Assembly (NCBI GenBank): GCA_018240745.1
Contig: JAFEFF010000214.1
Span: 1-64,000 of the forward strand
Direction of reading: 5' to 3'
Length of the DNA stretch: 64,000 bases
From: Pseudomonadota bacterium
GTDB taxonomy: Bacteria; Pseudomonadota; Alphaproteobacteria; Reyranellales; Reyranellaceae
The notes below the pieces were generated by a model. That model was given only the letters and a program-made list of their open reading frames with translations, was not told the DNA's origin and did no database searches. How positions within the stretch are numbered: the stretch's first letter is position 1; every line of letters begins with the position of its first letter. This document shows positions 1 through 8,490 of the stretch, piece after piece. The translations under genes and the position numbers were made by a program.

Positions 1-81
1 CGGCACCGGTCTGCCATGAGATGAAATCGGGAACCCCATACCCGTCGGCGCTGTTAGCCTGACCGCAAAGGAGGACGTCCC

Positions 82-1194
82 ATGCGGGTCGGAGTGCCGA
101 AGGAGATCAAGGATCACGAGGATCGCGTCGGCCTCGTCCCGTCGTCGGTCGCCGAGCTGGTGCGGCACGGCCATGAGGTGCTGATCCAGGCGGGCGCAGG
201 CCTCGGCGCGGGGCTGGAGGACGCCCTCTACCTCGCCGCGGGCGGGCGCATCGTGGCCGATGCCGAGACGGTCTTCCGCGACGCCGAGATGGTCGTGAAG
301 GTGAAGGAGCCGCTGGCGCCCGAGCGCAAGCGGCTGCGGCCCGGCCAGGTGCTGTTCACCTATCTCCATCTCGCGCCGGATCGCGAGCAGACCCAGGAGC
401 TGCTGCAGAGCGGCGTCACCGCGATCGCCTACGAGACCGTCACCTCGCCGATCGGCACGCTCCCTCTCCTGACGCCGATGTCGGAGATCGCCGGCCGCCT
501 GGCGCCGCAGGTCGGCGCGCGCTACCTCGAGCGCACCTCGGGCGGGCGCGGCGTGCTGCTGGGCGGCGTCCCGGGCGTGCCGCCGGCCGATGTGGTGGTG
601 CTGGGCGGCGGCGTGTCGGGCACCCATGCCGCGACGATCGCGCTCGGCATGGGCGCCAGCGTCACCGTGGTCGACCGCTCGGCCGAGGTGCTGCGCCGCA
701 TCGCCGTGCAGCTTCCGGCCGCGCGCACCATCTTCTCGACCCACGACGCGCTGGTGCAGGTGGTGCGCCGCGCCGACCTGCTGATCGGCGCCGTGCTGGT
801 GCCGGGCGCCGCCGCCCCCAAGCTGATCACGCGCGACATGGTGAAGACCATGAAGACCGGCAGCGTGCTGGTCGACATCGCCATCGACCAGGGAGGCTGC
901 AGCGAGACCTCGAAGCCGACCACCCATTCCGACCCGGTCTACGTGGTCGAGGGCGTGACCCACTTCTGCGTCACCAACATGCCGGGCGCGGTGTCGCGCA
1001 CCTCGACCTTCGCGCTCAACAACGCGACGCTGCCGTTCGTGCTGGCGCTGGCCGACAAGGGCTGGCGGCGCGCGATCGTCGAGGACCCGCACCTGCGCAA
1101 CGGGCTCAACGTCCATGCCGGCAAGCTGACCTGCAGGCCGGTCGCCGAGGCGCAGGGCCTCGCCTACACGGCGCCGGAGCAACTCGCCGCGTGA
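82..1194 (+). CDS. ald: Alanine dehydrogenase
   Basis: Alanine dehydrogenase, which interconverts L-alanine and pyruvate plus ammonia using NAD(H) in the cytosol. The 370 residues match the family length. The N-terminus MRVGVPKEIKDHEDRVGLVP is the typical AlaDH/PNT N-terminal domain, with substrate-binding Arg and Lys near residues 15 and 75. The Rossmann stretch VVVLGGGVSGTHAA starts near residue 173 and is followed by VVDRS. The start is set by AAAGGAGG about 8 nt upstream. The stop overlaps the start of the following exonuclease gene by 4 nt (GTGA), so the two are probably cotranscribed. No regulator lies next to it in the window. Confidence 0.96.
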   Translation: MRVGVPKEIKDHEDRVGLVPSSVAELVRHGHEVLIQAGAGLGAGLEDALYLAAGGRIVADAETVFRDAEMVVKVKEPLAPERKRLRPGQVLFTYLHLAPDREQTQELLQSGVTAIAYETVTSPIGTLPLLTPMSEIAGRLAPQVGARYLERTSGGRGVLLGGVPGVPPADVVVLGGGVSGTHAATIALGMGASVTVVDRSAEVLRRIAVQLPAARTIFSTHDALVQVVRRADLLIGAVLVPGAAAPKLITRDMVKTMKTGSVLVDIAIDQGGCSETSKPTTHSDPVYVVEGVTHFCVTNMPGAVSRTSTFALNNATLPFVLALADKGWRRAIVEDPHLRNGLNVHAGKLTCRPVAEAQGLAYTAPEQLAA

Positions 1195-1925
1195 GCGAGG
1201 CCCGCGTCCTGGTCTTCGACCTCGAGACCGTGCCGGACGTGAAGGGTTTCGCGCGGGCGGAGAACATGACGCAGCATCCCGAGCGCGAGGTGCGCCGGCA
1301 GATGGGCGAGAAGGTCGCGCGCCAGCTTTTCCAGCGCATCGTCTGCATCGGCAGCCTCGCCGCCGAGCGCGTCGACGGGGCGTGGCGTCCGACATCGCTC
1401 GACACGCCGCACGCGCCGCAGCAGGACGAGCGGGCGCTGATCGAGGGCTTCGCCGCGCGGCTTGAAGGCGCGCCGCAGCTCGGGGGCGCGCCGCAGCTCG
1501 TGACCTTCAACGGCCACGCCTTCGACCTGCCGGTGCTGCGCTACCGCGCCATGCTGCATTCGGTGAGCGCGCCGGGACTCGCGGCGCGTCCCTACTTCGA
1601 CCGCGCCGGCAGCGACACGATCGACCTGTGCGATCTGCTCTCGGGCCAGGAGCGGCACGCGCGCGCCGGCCTCGACGAGCTCGCGCGCCTGCTCGACCTG
1701 CCCGGCAAGCCGCACGGCGTCGGCGGTCAGGCGGTCGGGGGCCAGGCGGTCGAGAGCATGTTCGCGGAAGGCCGGCACGACGAGATCGCCGCCTATTGCC
1801 GAAGCGACGTCGTGAACACCTATCGCTGCTGGCTGCGCTACGAGCTGTTCTGCGGCCGGCTCGACGAGCGGAAGTTCACTGCGAGCGAAACGGCACTGGC
1901 GGACTTCCTAAGCACGCGAGGCTGA
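1191..1925 (+). CDS. Predicted 3'-5' exonuclease, PolB-like (DEDD superfamily)
   Basis: 244-residue protein resembling the predicted PolB-type 3'-5' exonucleases (RNase H-like DEDD fold). VFDLETVP near residue 6 supplies the first Asp/Glu pair. TFNGHAFDLPVL near residue 105 resembles the second exonuclease motif, and YCRSDVVNTY near residue 205 the third. It starts on a GTG that overlaps the alanine dehydrogenase stop. Two in-frame micro-duplications are visible: GAPQLG/GAPQLV (18-nt period, from 1467) and GGQAV/GGQAV (15-nt period, from 1722). Both appear to lie in loops between catalytic motifs. Substrate and physiological role are unknown for this family. Confidence 0.85.
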   Translation: MSEARVLVFDLETVPDVKGFARAENMTQHPEREVRRQMGEKVARQLFQRIVCIGSLAAERVDGAWRPTSLDTPHAPQQDERALIEGFAARLEGAPQLGGAPQLVTFNGHAFDLPVLRYRAMLHSVSAPGLAARPYFDRAGSDTIDLCDLLSGQERHARAGLDELARLLDLPGKPHGVGGQAVGGQAVESMFAEGRHDEIAAYCRSDVVNTYRCWLRYELFCGRLDERKFTASETALADFLSTRG

Positions 1926-1958
1926 GCGACACTTCTGCCAACGACAAGGAGGAAGCGT

Positions 1959-3179
1959 ATGGCCAGGATTTCCCGCCGTGCCATCGTCGGCTCGGCTGCC
2001 GCTTTTGCGTTCGCCCCGAGTATCGTTCGTGCCCAGAAGAAGTACGATCCCGGCGTCACCGACAAGGAGATCAAGCTCGGCCATACCAACCCCTATTCGG
2101 GGCCATTGTCGGCCTACGGCGTGATCGGCAAGGGCATCACCGCCTACTGGCAGATGGTCAACGACCAGGGCGGCATCAACGGCCGCAAGGTCGACTTCAT
2201 CACCTACGACGACGGCTTCCAGCCGCCCAAGACGGTCGAGATGGTGCGCAAGCTGGTCGAGGACGACCAGGTGTTCGCGATCTACCAGCTGCTCGGCACG
2301 GCGACCAACACGGTGGTGCAGAAGTACCTGAACCAGAAGAAGGTGCCGCAGCTCTTCGTCGCCACCGGCGCGTCCAAGTGGGGCCGGCCCAAGGAGTTCC
2401 CGTGGACGATGGGCTGGCAGCCCGACTACGCTACCGAGGCGGCGATCTACGCCAAGCACATCATGGCCAACCACCCCGACGCCAAGGTGGCCATGCTCTA
2501 CCAGAACGACGATTCGGGTAAGGACTACCTGAACGGCTTCATCGCCGGCTTCGGCGATAAGAAAGACAAGTTCCTGATCAAGACGGCGAGCTACGAGGTC
2601 ACCGACCCGACGGTCGACAGCCAGATCATCCAGCTCAAGGATTCGGGCGCCGACGTTCTGTTCAACGACGCCGCTCCGAAAGCGGCGGCGCAGGCGATCC
2701 GCAAGGTTGCCGATCTCGGCTGGAAACCGGCGCACTATCTCGCCAACGTCGCCGCCTCGGTCGCCTCGACCTTGAAACCGGCCGGCCTCGACAACAGCAA
2801 GGACATCATCACCGCGGCCTACCTCAAGGATCCGACCGACCCGCAATGGGCCAAGGCGCCGGACTACCTCGAATGGAAGGCGTGGATGGAGAAGTACATC
2901 CCGCAGGGCAACCAGTCGGACGCGTCCTACACCTATGCCTACTCGGTGTCGGCGACGATGCGCCACGTGCTGACCGAGTGCGGCGATAACCTGACGCGCG
3001 CCAACCTGATGAAGCAGGCGGCCAGCATGAAGAAGCTGGTCGTGCCGTTGCTGCTGCCCGGCATCACCATCAACACCAGCCCGACCGACTTCTACCCGAT
3101 CCAGGCGGTGCAGCTCGCCCGCTTCGACGGCGCGACCTGGAAGCTGTTCGGCGACGTGCTGAGCAGCGAGAGCAGCTGA
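1959..3179 (+). CDS. Branched-chain amino acid-type ABC transporter substrate-binding protein, Tat-exported
   Basis: 406-residue periplasmic binding protein of the LivJ/LivK type (type I fold). The N-terminus MARISRRAIVGSAAAFAFA has a twin-arginine motif (SRRAIVG) followed by a hydrophobic stretch ending IVRAQ, so export of the folded protein by Tat is likely. DKEIKLGHTNPYSGP is the usual start of the mature domain. SD AAGGAGG precedes the ATG. No permease or ATPase gene is adjacent, so this is an orphan receptor that must share a transporter encoded elsewhere. The ligand cannot be read from sequence; relatives bind amino acids, amides or aromatic acids. Confidence 0.9.
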   Translation: MARISRRAIVGSAAAFAFAPSIVRAQKKYDPGVTDKEIKLGHTNPYSGPLSAYGVIGKGITAYWQMVNDQGGINGRKVDFITYDDGFQPPKTVEMVRKLVEDDQVFAIYQLLGTATNTVVQKYLNQKKVPQLFVATGASKWGRPKEFPWTMGWQPDYATEAAIYAKHIMANHPDAKVAMLYQNDDSGKDYLNGFIAGFGDKKDKFLIKTASYEVTDPTVDSQIIQLKDSGADVLFNDAAPKAAAQAIRKVADLGWKPAHYLANVAASVASTLKPAGLDNSKDIITAAYLKDPTDPQWAKAPDYLEWKAWMEKYIPQGNQSDASYTYAYSVSATMRHVLTECGDNLTRANLMKQAASMKKLVVPLLLPGITINTSPTDFYPIQAVQLARFDGATWKLFGDVLSSESS

Positions 3180-3217
3180 CGATCCCCCTCGCGCGTCTGA
3201 TCTAGACGACGCCTGCT

Positions 3218-3415
3218 CTAGGCCGCGGCGGCGGAGCGTGCTTTCTGTGGAAGGACGGCCGGCTTGGCGACGAGCCGCTTGGCGGCGGGGCGTTCCAGCA
3301 GCGCCCGGGCCGCCTTGGTCCGCAAAGTCTTGCTCATCTGCTTGAGCTGACGCAATTCATCCGACACCCGCGCCCGTTGCTCGCCGTTGCCGTTGACCTT
3401 CGCCAGTGCTCGCAT
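3218..3415 (-). CDS. Small basic hypothetical protein
   Basis: 65-residue ORF starting MRALAKVNGNGEQRARV. An earlier in-frame start at 3502 exists, but the ATG at 3415 has GGACGGAG about 5 nt upstream. The sequence is Arg/Lys/Ala-rich, with a probable helical segment (RVSDELRQLKQMSKTLRTKA) and a Lys/Ala-rich tail. I do not recognise a family. It is convergent with the binding-protein gene, 38 nt away, and divergent from alkB, whose putative leader it overlaps if the longer start is used. The composition would suit a nucleic-acid-binding or ribosome-associated small protein, but that is only a guess. Confidence 0.5.
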   Translation of the reverse strand: MRALAKVNGNGEQRARVSDELRQLKQMSKTLRTKAARALLERPAAKRLVAKPAVLPQKARSAAAA

Positions 3416-3495
3416 CACCACTCCGTCCAATTTGAGCCCAATTTGACCTGCTGTTGGAGGAACAACGGCACAGCGGGCGGTTTGGTTTCCCGAAA

Positions 3496-4083
3496 ATGTC
3501 ACAGTTATCCCCGTTTCTCACGCAACCGTCCGCAAACGCACACGTAGCGGGCCTTGCCTATTGGCCGGATGCCTTCACGCTGGCGGAGGAGTGCCTCTGG
3601 CTCCCTGGGATCGAGACGCTGCCGTTCAAGCCATTCGAATTCCACGGTTATCTCGGCAAGCGACGCATCGTGCCATTCGGCTGGCGCTACGATTACAGCC
3701 GCCGTGCGCTGCGCCCGAGCCCGCCGATCCCGGCCTTCCTCGAACCTTTGCGCACGCGGGCCGCAGCCATCGCCGGGCTCGATACGGCGCTGTTGCAGCA
3801 GGCGCTCGTCACCGAATACGACGCCGGCGTGACCATCGGATGGCACCGCGACAAGCCGATCTTCGAAGATGTTGTGGCGCTGTCGTTCCTCTCGCCCTGC
3901 CGGTTGCGGCTGCGCCGCAAGCGCGGCAGCGGCTGGGAGCGCCGGGCGATGGCGATCGCGCCGCGCTCGCTCTATCGCCTGAGCGGGCCGGCGCGCCACG
4001 ACTGGGAACACAGCATCCCGCCGGTCGAGTCGAAGCGCTACTCGGTAACCTTCCGGACCTTCGTCGAAGGCCGTCGGCCCTGA
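3496..4083 (+). CDS. alkB: AlkB-family 2-oxoglutarate/Fe(II) dioxygenase
   Basis: 195-residue AlkB-like dioxygenase, expected to remove alkyl lesions from nucleic acid bases by oxidative dealkylation. The iron ligands are visible: HRD (His117, Asp119 in GWHRDKP) and the distal His172 in WEHSIPP. KRYSVTFRTF at the C-terminus carries the Arg residues that bind 2-oxoglutarate. I chose the ATG at 3496 (MSQLSPFL); a TTG at 3454 would add 14 residues. The 3' end overlaps the convergent exonuclease III gene by 46 nt, pairing two DNA-repair genes tail to tail. Confidence 0.9.
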   Translation: MSQLSPFLTQPSANAHVAGLAYWPDAFTLAEECLWLPGIETLPFKPFEFHGYLGKRRIVPFGWRYDYSRRALRPSPPIPAFLEPLRTRAAAIAGLDTALLQQALVTEYDAGVTIGWHRDKPIFEDVVALSFLSPCRLRLRRKRGSGWERRAMAIAPRSLYRLSGPARHDWEHSIPPVESKRYSVTFRTFVEGRRP

Positions 4084-4874
4084 TCCTTCCCGCGCCGGGT
4101 CACGGGCGCCATCTCGATCCAGACCGGCGCGTGATCGCTGCTCTTCTCCCAGCCGCGCACGTCGCGATCGACGCCGGCCGCGACGAGGCGCCTGGCGACG
4201 ACGGGATTGAGGAGCAGGTGATCGATGCGCAGCCCGGCGTTCCGCGGCCAGGCATTCCGGAAGTAGTCCCAGAACGTGTAGATGCGCTCGCCGGGATGGA
4301 GCTTGCGCACCGCGTCGGTCCAGCCCTGCTTCATCAGCTTCTGGAACGCCGCGCGCGACTCGGGGCGGAACAGTGCATCGTCGACCCAGCGCTCGGGTTT
4401 GTAGACGTCGATATCGGTCGGCATGACGTTGTAGTCGCCGGCCAGCACGACCGGATCCTTGCTCTTCTGCAGCGTCGCGGCATAGCGCCCGAGCCGCGCG
4501 AACCAGGCGAGCTTGTAGTCGAACTTCGGTCCCGGCGCGGGATTGCCGTTCGGCAGGTAGAGGCAGCCGATCAACACGCCGTTCACCGCCGCCTCGATGT
4601 AGCGGCTATGCACGTCGCCGGGATCGCCGGGAAGGCCGCGCCGCGTCTCGACCGGCTTGGTGCCTTTGGCGAGGATCGCGACGCCGTTCCAGCTCTTCTG
4701 GCCGTGCCAGATCGCGCCGTAGCCCGCATCGGCAAGCGCCTGCTCGGGGAACTTTTCCTGCGGCGCCTTCAGCTCCTGCAGGCAGACCGCGTCGGGCTGC
4801 GCCTGCTTCAGCCAGCGCAACAGCACCGGCAGGCGGCCGTTGACGCCGTTGACGTTGTAGGTGGCGATCCTCAT
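4038..4874 (-). CDS. xth: Exodeoxyribonuclease III (AP endonuclease)
   Basis: 278-residue exonuclease III family enzyme that cleaves DNA at abasic sites and acts 3'-5' in base-excision repair. Motifs in order: MRIATYNVNGVNGRL (Asn7), CLQELKA (catalytic Glu34), AGDYNVMP (Asp/Asn), GLRIDHLLLN and SDHAPVWIEM (terminal Asp-His pair). The start is the ATG at 4874, which shares one base with the stop of the upstream PrpF-family gene (TGATG), so the pair is translationally coupled. A longer start at 4949 lies inside that gene and is unlikely. The 3' end runs 46 nt into alkB on the opposite strand. Confidence 0.95.
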   Translation of the reverse strand: MRIATYNVNGVNGRLPVLLRWLKQAQPDAVCLQELKAPQEKFPEQALADAGYGAIWHGQKSWNGVAILAKGTKPVETRRGLPGDPGDVHSRYIEAAVNGVLIGCLYLPNGNPAPGPKFDYKLAWFARLGRYAATLQKSKDPVVLAGDYNVMPTDIDVYKPERWVDDALFRPESRAAFQKLMKQGWTDAVRKLHPGERIYTFWDYFRNAWPRNAGLRIDHLLLNPVVARRLVAAGVDRDVRGWEKSSDHAPVWIEMAPVTRRGKDQGRRPSTKVRKVTE

Positions 4875-6031
4875 CAGGCGGGCACGCGGACCCAGCCTTC
4901 CATGAGCCGGCGGGCCGAACGGCTCATCATCACCTTCTTGACCGCCCACTGGCCCGCTTCCTCGCGCGCCTCGGCGCCGACGCTCAGCACGCCCGAGGGA
5001 TGGCCGAAGCGCACGCGGCCGTCGGCGCCGACCGGCGCGAGGCGGCTCACGACGGTCCCGGGAATTGCCGCGGCCGCGGCGATCGCCACCGCTCCGGTGC
5101 CGGTCATGGCGTGATGCAGCACGCCCATCGAGAAGATGCGCGCCAGCATGTCGATCTGCTCCGGCGTCACCGCCTTGCCGTCGGATGCCGTGTAGCCCGC
5201 CGGCCTGGCGATGAAGGCGAGCTTGGGCGTGTGCTGGCGCTTCCCGGTCGCCTCCTGCGGCGTCTTCACCAGGCCCATCGCCACCGCGCCGTGCGCGCGC
5301 ACCGTCTCGGCCAGCGCCAGCATCTTCGGATTGCCGTTGATGTCCTTCTGCAGCTCGGCGCCGGTGAGGCCAAGCCGCGCGGCGTCGACGAAGATCGTCG
5401 GATTGCCGGCATTGATCAGCGTCACCTCGATCGCGCCGACGCCGGGCACGTCGAGCGTGTCGATGCGCTTGCCGCTGGGGAACATCGCGCCGCCTTCGCT
5501 ACCGTCATCGTCGTCGGCCGGATCGAGGAATTCGAGCTTCACCTCGGCGGCGGGGAACGCCACGCCGTCGAGCTCGAAGTCGCCCAGCTCCTGCACCGCG
5601 CCGTCCTTCATCGGCACGCGGGCGATGATCCGCTTCCCGATGTTGGCCTGCCAGATGCGCACGGTCGCCGTGCCGTCGGCCGGCGCCTCGACCAGGCCCT
5701 GCTCGATCGCGAAGGGGCCCACCGCGGTCGAGAGGTTGCCGCAGTTGCCCGACCAGTCGATCACCGGGGCATCGATCGCCACCTGCCCGAACAGGTAGTC
5801 GACGTCGCTGTCGGGCCGCTCCGACTTCGACAGGATCACGATCTTGCTGGTGCTCGAGGTGGCGCCGCCCATGCCGTCGGTGTGCTTGCCGTAGCGGTCG
5901 GGACTGCCGATCACCCGGATCATCAGCCGATCGAGCGCAGCCTGGTCGGCGGGCAGGTCGTCCTTGAGGAAGAACACGCCCTTGCTGGTGCCGCCGCGCA
6001 TGTACACGGCCGGGATCCTGAGCTGCTTCAT
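4874..6031 (-). CDS. PrpF-family isomerase (2-methylaconitate or 4-oxalomesaconate type)
   Basis: 385-residue PrpF/DUF453 protein. Family members isomerise unsaturated tricarboxylates: 2-methylaconitate cis-trans isomerase, methylitaconate isomerase and 4-oxalomesaconate tautomerase. The N-terminus reads MKQLRIPAVYMRGGTSKGV, the family signature, followed by GSPDRYGKHTDGMGGATSST and WSGNCGNLSTAVGPFA, which carries the catalytic Cys region. A second Cys/Ser half-site follows in the C-terminal repeat. SD AAGGTGG precedes the ATG at 6031. No prpB, prpC, prpD or gallate-pathway gene is beside it, so the substrate cannot be assigned. It is coupled to xth. Confidence 0.88.
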   Translation of the reverse strand: MKQLRIPAVYMRGGTSKGVFFLKDDLPADQAALDRLMIRVIGSPDRYGKHTDGMGGATSSTSKIVILSKSERPDSDVDYLFGQVAIDAPVIDWSGNCGNLSTAVGPFAIEQGLVEAPADGTATVRIWQANIGKRIIARVPMKDGAVQELGDFELDGVAFPAAEVKLEFLDPADDDDGSEGGAMFPSGKRIDTLDVPGVGAIEVTLINAGNPTIFVDAARLGLTGAELQKDINGNPKMLALAETVRAHGAVAMGLVKTPQEATGKRQHTPKLAFIARPAGYTASDGKAVTPEQIDMLARIFSMGVLHHAMTGTGAVAIAAAAAIPGTVVSRLAPVGADGRVRFGHPSGVLSVGAEAREEAGQWAVKKVMMSRSARRLMEGWVRVPA

Positions 6032-6146
6032 GCCACCTTGATATTCGCCGCCTTCATCGGCGGCCACCATTTTTCGACGTCGATCGCCAATACGCGGGAC
6101 TCACGCCGGAACAGGCGGCAGACTACCGCCAAATCCGGGAGGAGGC

Positions 6147-7718
6147 ATGAAGAGCGTTCCCGTCCTGATCGTCGGCGGCGGCCCGGTCGGCCTTGCCGCC
6201 TCGTTCCTGTTGAGCCGTCAGGGCGTCGATTCGCTGCTGGTCGAGCGCCATCCCGGCACCGCCATCCATCCCAAGGCGCGCGGCATCAATGCCCGCACCA
6301 TGGAGGTGTTTCGCCAGCATGGCGTCGAAGCGGCCGTGCGCGCCGCCGGCCTGGCGCCGCGGCATACCGGCCTGATCGTGTGGGCCAGGACGCTGGCCGG
6401 CGAGGAGATCGAGCGGCGCGTGCCGTGGCGCGCCGGCGCGCAGAGCGCTGCGGTCAGCCCGGTGCGCAATTGCCTGTGCGCGCAGGACGATCTCGAGCCG
6501 GTGCTGCGCGCCCATGCCGAGAAGCAGCCGCTCGGGCAACTGCGTTTCAACGCCGAGCTGGAGTCGTTCGACCAGGACGATCGCGGCGTCATCGCGGCGG
6601 TGGTCGACACCACGACCGGCCAGCGGGAGGAGATCTGCGCCCAGTACATGATCGCCGCCGACGGCGCGCAGAGCCGCGTTCGCCGCGCGCTCGGTGTCGC
6701 GATGCTGGGCCAGGAAGACGTCTATGACAGCGTGAACATCCTGATCAACGCCGACCTCCGGCCATGGACCGCCGATCGGCCGGCGGCGCTCTACTTCATC
6801 GAGAACCCGCGGCTGCGCGCGACCTTCCTCACCATCAACGCCCACGACCGCTGGGGCTTCCTGGTGAACTCGCTCGAGGCCTACGGCTACACCGCGGATT
6901 ATTTCACGCCCGAGCATTCGACCGAGCTGGTGCGCTACGCCGCCGGCGTGCCGGACCTGCCGGTGAAGGTGCTGGGCGTGGCGCCGTGGACGGCGTCGGC
7001 CCATGTCGCCGAGCAGTACCGCCACGGCCGCGTGTTCCTGGCCGGCGATGCCGCGCACGAGATGCCCCCGACCGGCGGCTTCGGCCTGAACACCGGCGTG
7101 CAGGACGTGCACAATCTCGCCTGGAAGCTGGCGCTGGTGCTGAAAGGCCTCGCGCACGATGCGCTGCTCGACAGCTACCACGCCGAGCGCCAGCCGCTCG
7201 GCCGCATCATCACCGAGCAGAGCCTGACCAACGCGATCTCGATGGGGCGGCTGGCCAGCGACAACAGGGCGGCCGGCGCGCGGCCCGAATACCTCAACGA
7301 GCAGGGCATGATCTTCGGCGCCAGCTATGTTTCGAGCGCGGTCGTGCCCGACGGCAGCCCGCCGACGCCGGTCGCCAATCCGGTGACCGACTACGTGCCC
7401 TCGGCGCGGCCGGGCGGCCGGGCGCCGCATGTCTGGCTGGAGAGGAACAACGACAAGCTCTCGACCGTCGACCTGGTCGGCAACGGCTTCGTGCTGCTGG
7501 CCGGGGCGAAGGGCAAGGCGTGGCGCGCGAACGGCGCGGGCCTGCCGATGCACTTTCACGTCATCGCCGACAAGGCCTTCGCCGACGCCTACGAGCTCTC
7601 CGACGGCGGCGCGGTGCTGGTGCGGCCCGACGGCTATGTGGCGTGGCGCAGCGCGACGATGGCGGCCGATCCGAAAGCTGCCCTCGGCGCCGCCGTCCAC
7701 GCTATGCTCGGCCAATAA
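6147..7718 (+). CDS. FAD-dependent aromatic monooxygenase (PheA/TfdB/UbiH type)
   Basis: 523-residue group A flavoprotein hydroxylase, expected to hydroxylate a phenolic or polyketide-like aromatic using NAD(P)H and O2. FAD-binding GGGPVGLAAS (GxGxxG) lies at residues 10-19 and VERHP closes the Rossmann fold. AADGAQSRVRRALG (DG motif) is near residue 171, and LAGDAAHEMPPTGGFG (GD motif) near residue 298. The C-terminal 130 residues form the thioredoxin-like domain seen in phenol hydroxylases. SD GGGAGGAGG precedes the ATG. It is divergent from the PrpF gene. The exact substrate is not readable. Confidence 0.9.
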   Translation: MKSVPVLIVGGGPVGLAASFLLSRQGVDSLLVERHPGTAIHPKARGINARTMEVFRQHGVEAAVRAAGLAPRHTGLIVWARTLAGEEIERRVPWRAGAQSAAVSPVRNCLCAQDDLEPVLRAHAEKQPLGQLRFNAELESFDQDDRGVIAAVVDTTTGQREEICAQYMIAADGAQSRVRRALGVAMLGQEDVYDSVNILINADLRPWTADRPAALYFIENPRLRATFLTINAHDRWGFLVNSLEAYGYTADYFTPEHSTELVRYAAGVPDLPVKVLGVAPWTASAHVAEQYRHGRVFLAGDAAHEMPPTGGFGLNTGVQDVHNLAWKLALVLKGLAHDALLDSYHAERQPLGRIITEQSLTNAISMGRLASDNRAAGARPEYLNEQGMIFGASYVSSAVVPDGSPPTPVANPVTDYVPSARPGGRAPHVWLERNNDKLSTVDLVGNGFVLLAGAKGKAWRANGAGLPMHFHVIADKAFADAYELSDGGAVLVRPDGYVAWRSATMAADPKAALGAAVHAMLGQ

Positions 7719-7745
7719 TCAGCCGGTAATCAGCCAGTAATCAGG
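7716..7745 (+). repeat. 11-nt tandem repeat carrying stop codons
   Basis: Two full copies and one partial copy of TAATCAGCCRG (starting at 7716, 7727 and 7738) follow the monooxygenase ORF. The first TAA is its stop codon. Because the period is 11 nt, the three TAA triplets fall in three different frames. The third partial copy runs directly into the SD (GGAGGAAAG) of the next gene. Confidence 0.7.
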
Positions 7746-7755
7746 AGGAAAGACG

Positions 7756-8256
7756 ATGGCACTCACCCTCACCAGCTCGAGCTTCAAGGAAGGCGCGACC
7801 CTCGGCATGGATCACATCCTGTCGGCCGACTACGGCTTCGGCTGCGCCGGCGGCAACAAGAGCCCGCAGCTCAGTTGGTCCGGCGCGCCGGCCGGCACCA
7901 GGAGCTTCGCGGTGCACTGCTTCGATCCCGACGCGCCGACCGGCTCGGGCTTCTGGCACTGGGTGGTGGTCAACATCCCGGCCAACGTCACCGGGCTCGA
8001 GCTCGACGCCGGCAATCCCAATTCGGGCCTTCTGCCGAAGGGCGCGCTGCAGACCCGCACCGACTTCGGCAAGCCCGGCTACGGCGGGCCCTGCCCGCCC
8101 GAGGGCCACGGCCCGCACCGCTACCAGTTCACCGTGTTCGCGGTGAAGGAGGAGAGCCTGCCGGTCAACGCCGACACCTCGGCCGCGGTCGTCGGCTTCT
8201 ACCTGCACTTCAACACGCTCGAACGGACGACCCTGACCGGCAAGTTTCAGCGGTGA
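7756..8256 (+). CDS. YbhB/YbcL-type PEBP (Raf kinase inhibitor-like) protein
   Basis: 166-residue phosphatidylethanolamine-binding-protein family member. The conserved ligand pocket is present: HCFDPDAPTGSGFWHWVVV near residues 55-75, and PCPPEGHGPHRYQFTVFAV near residues 115-133, including the GxHRY element. There is no signal peptide, so it should be cytosolic. SD GGAGGAAAG precedes the ATG, 37 nt after the monooxygenase stop, so cotranscription is plausible. Bacterial PEBPs have no settled function. Confidence 0.93.
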   Translation: MALTLTSSSFKEGATLGMDHILSADYGFGCAGGNKSPQLSWSGAPAGTRSFAVHCFDPDAPTGSGFWHWVVVNIPANVTGLELDAGNPNSGLLPKGALQTRTDFGKPGYGGPCPPEGHGPHRYQFTVFAVKEESLPVNADTSAAVVGFYLHFNTLERTTLTGKFQR

Positions 8257-8416
8257 CCCACTGCGAACACTGTCATGCCTACTACCACCAGCATGATAGT
8301 CCTGAAAAGTACACCGGCGTGCATTTCAGGCACTTTGTGTCAACTGTCACCCCCTGTTAGGGCGACCGAGTGAAGGAAGCCTCGTCGTCCGAAGTGCCGT
8401 AGGAAGGCCTTTCAGA

Positions 8417-8483
8417 TATCCACCTTCGTGGATAATCTATAGACCATTAGTTAATTGACTAAATGTACATGCCGTCCCATATT
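8417..8483 (+). promoter_or_regulatory. AT-rich promoter region with operator-like palindromes
   Basis: Base composition drops sharply here. A perfect 7-bp hairpin, TATCCAC-CTTC-GTGGATA, lies at 8417-8434. A near-perfect palindrome TTAGTTAATTGACTAA lies at 8447-8462 and contains a good -35 hexamer, TTGACT (8455-8460). CATATT (8478-8483) follows at 17-bp spacing and could be the -10. An operator over the -35 box would suit repression. Transcription would then begin close to the ATG at 8491, giving a very short or absent leader, so the -10 assignment is uncertain. Confidence 0.45.
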
Positions 8484-8490
8484 GGAGCGC

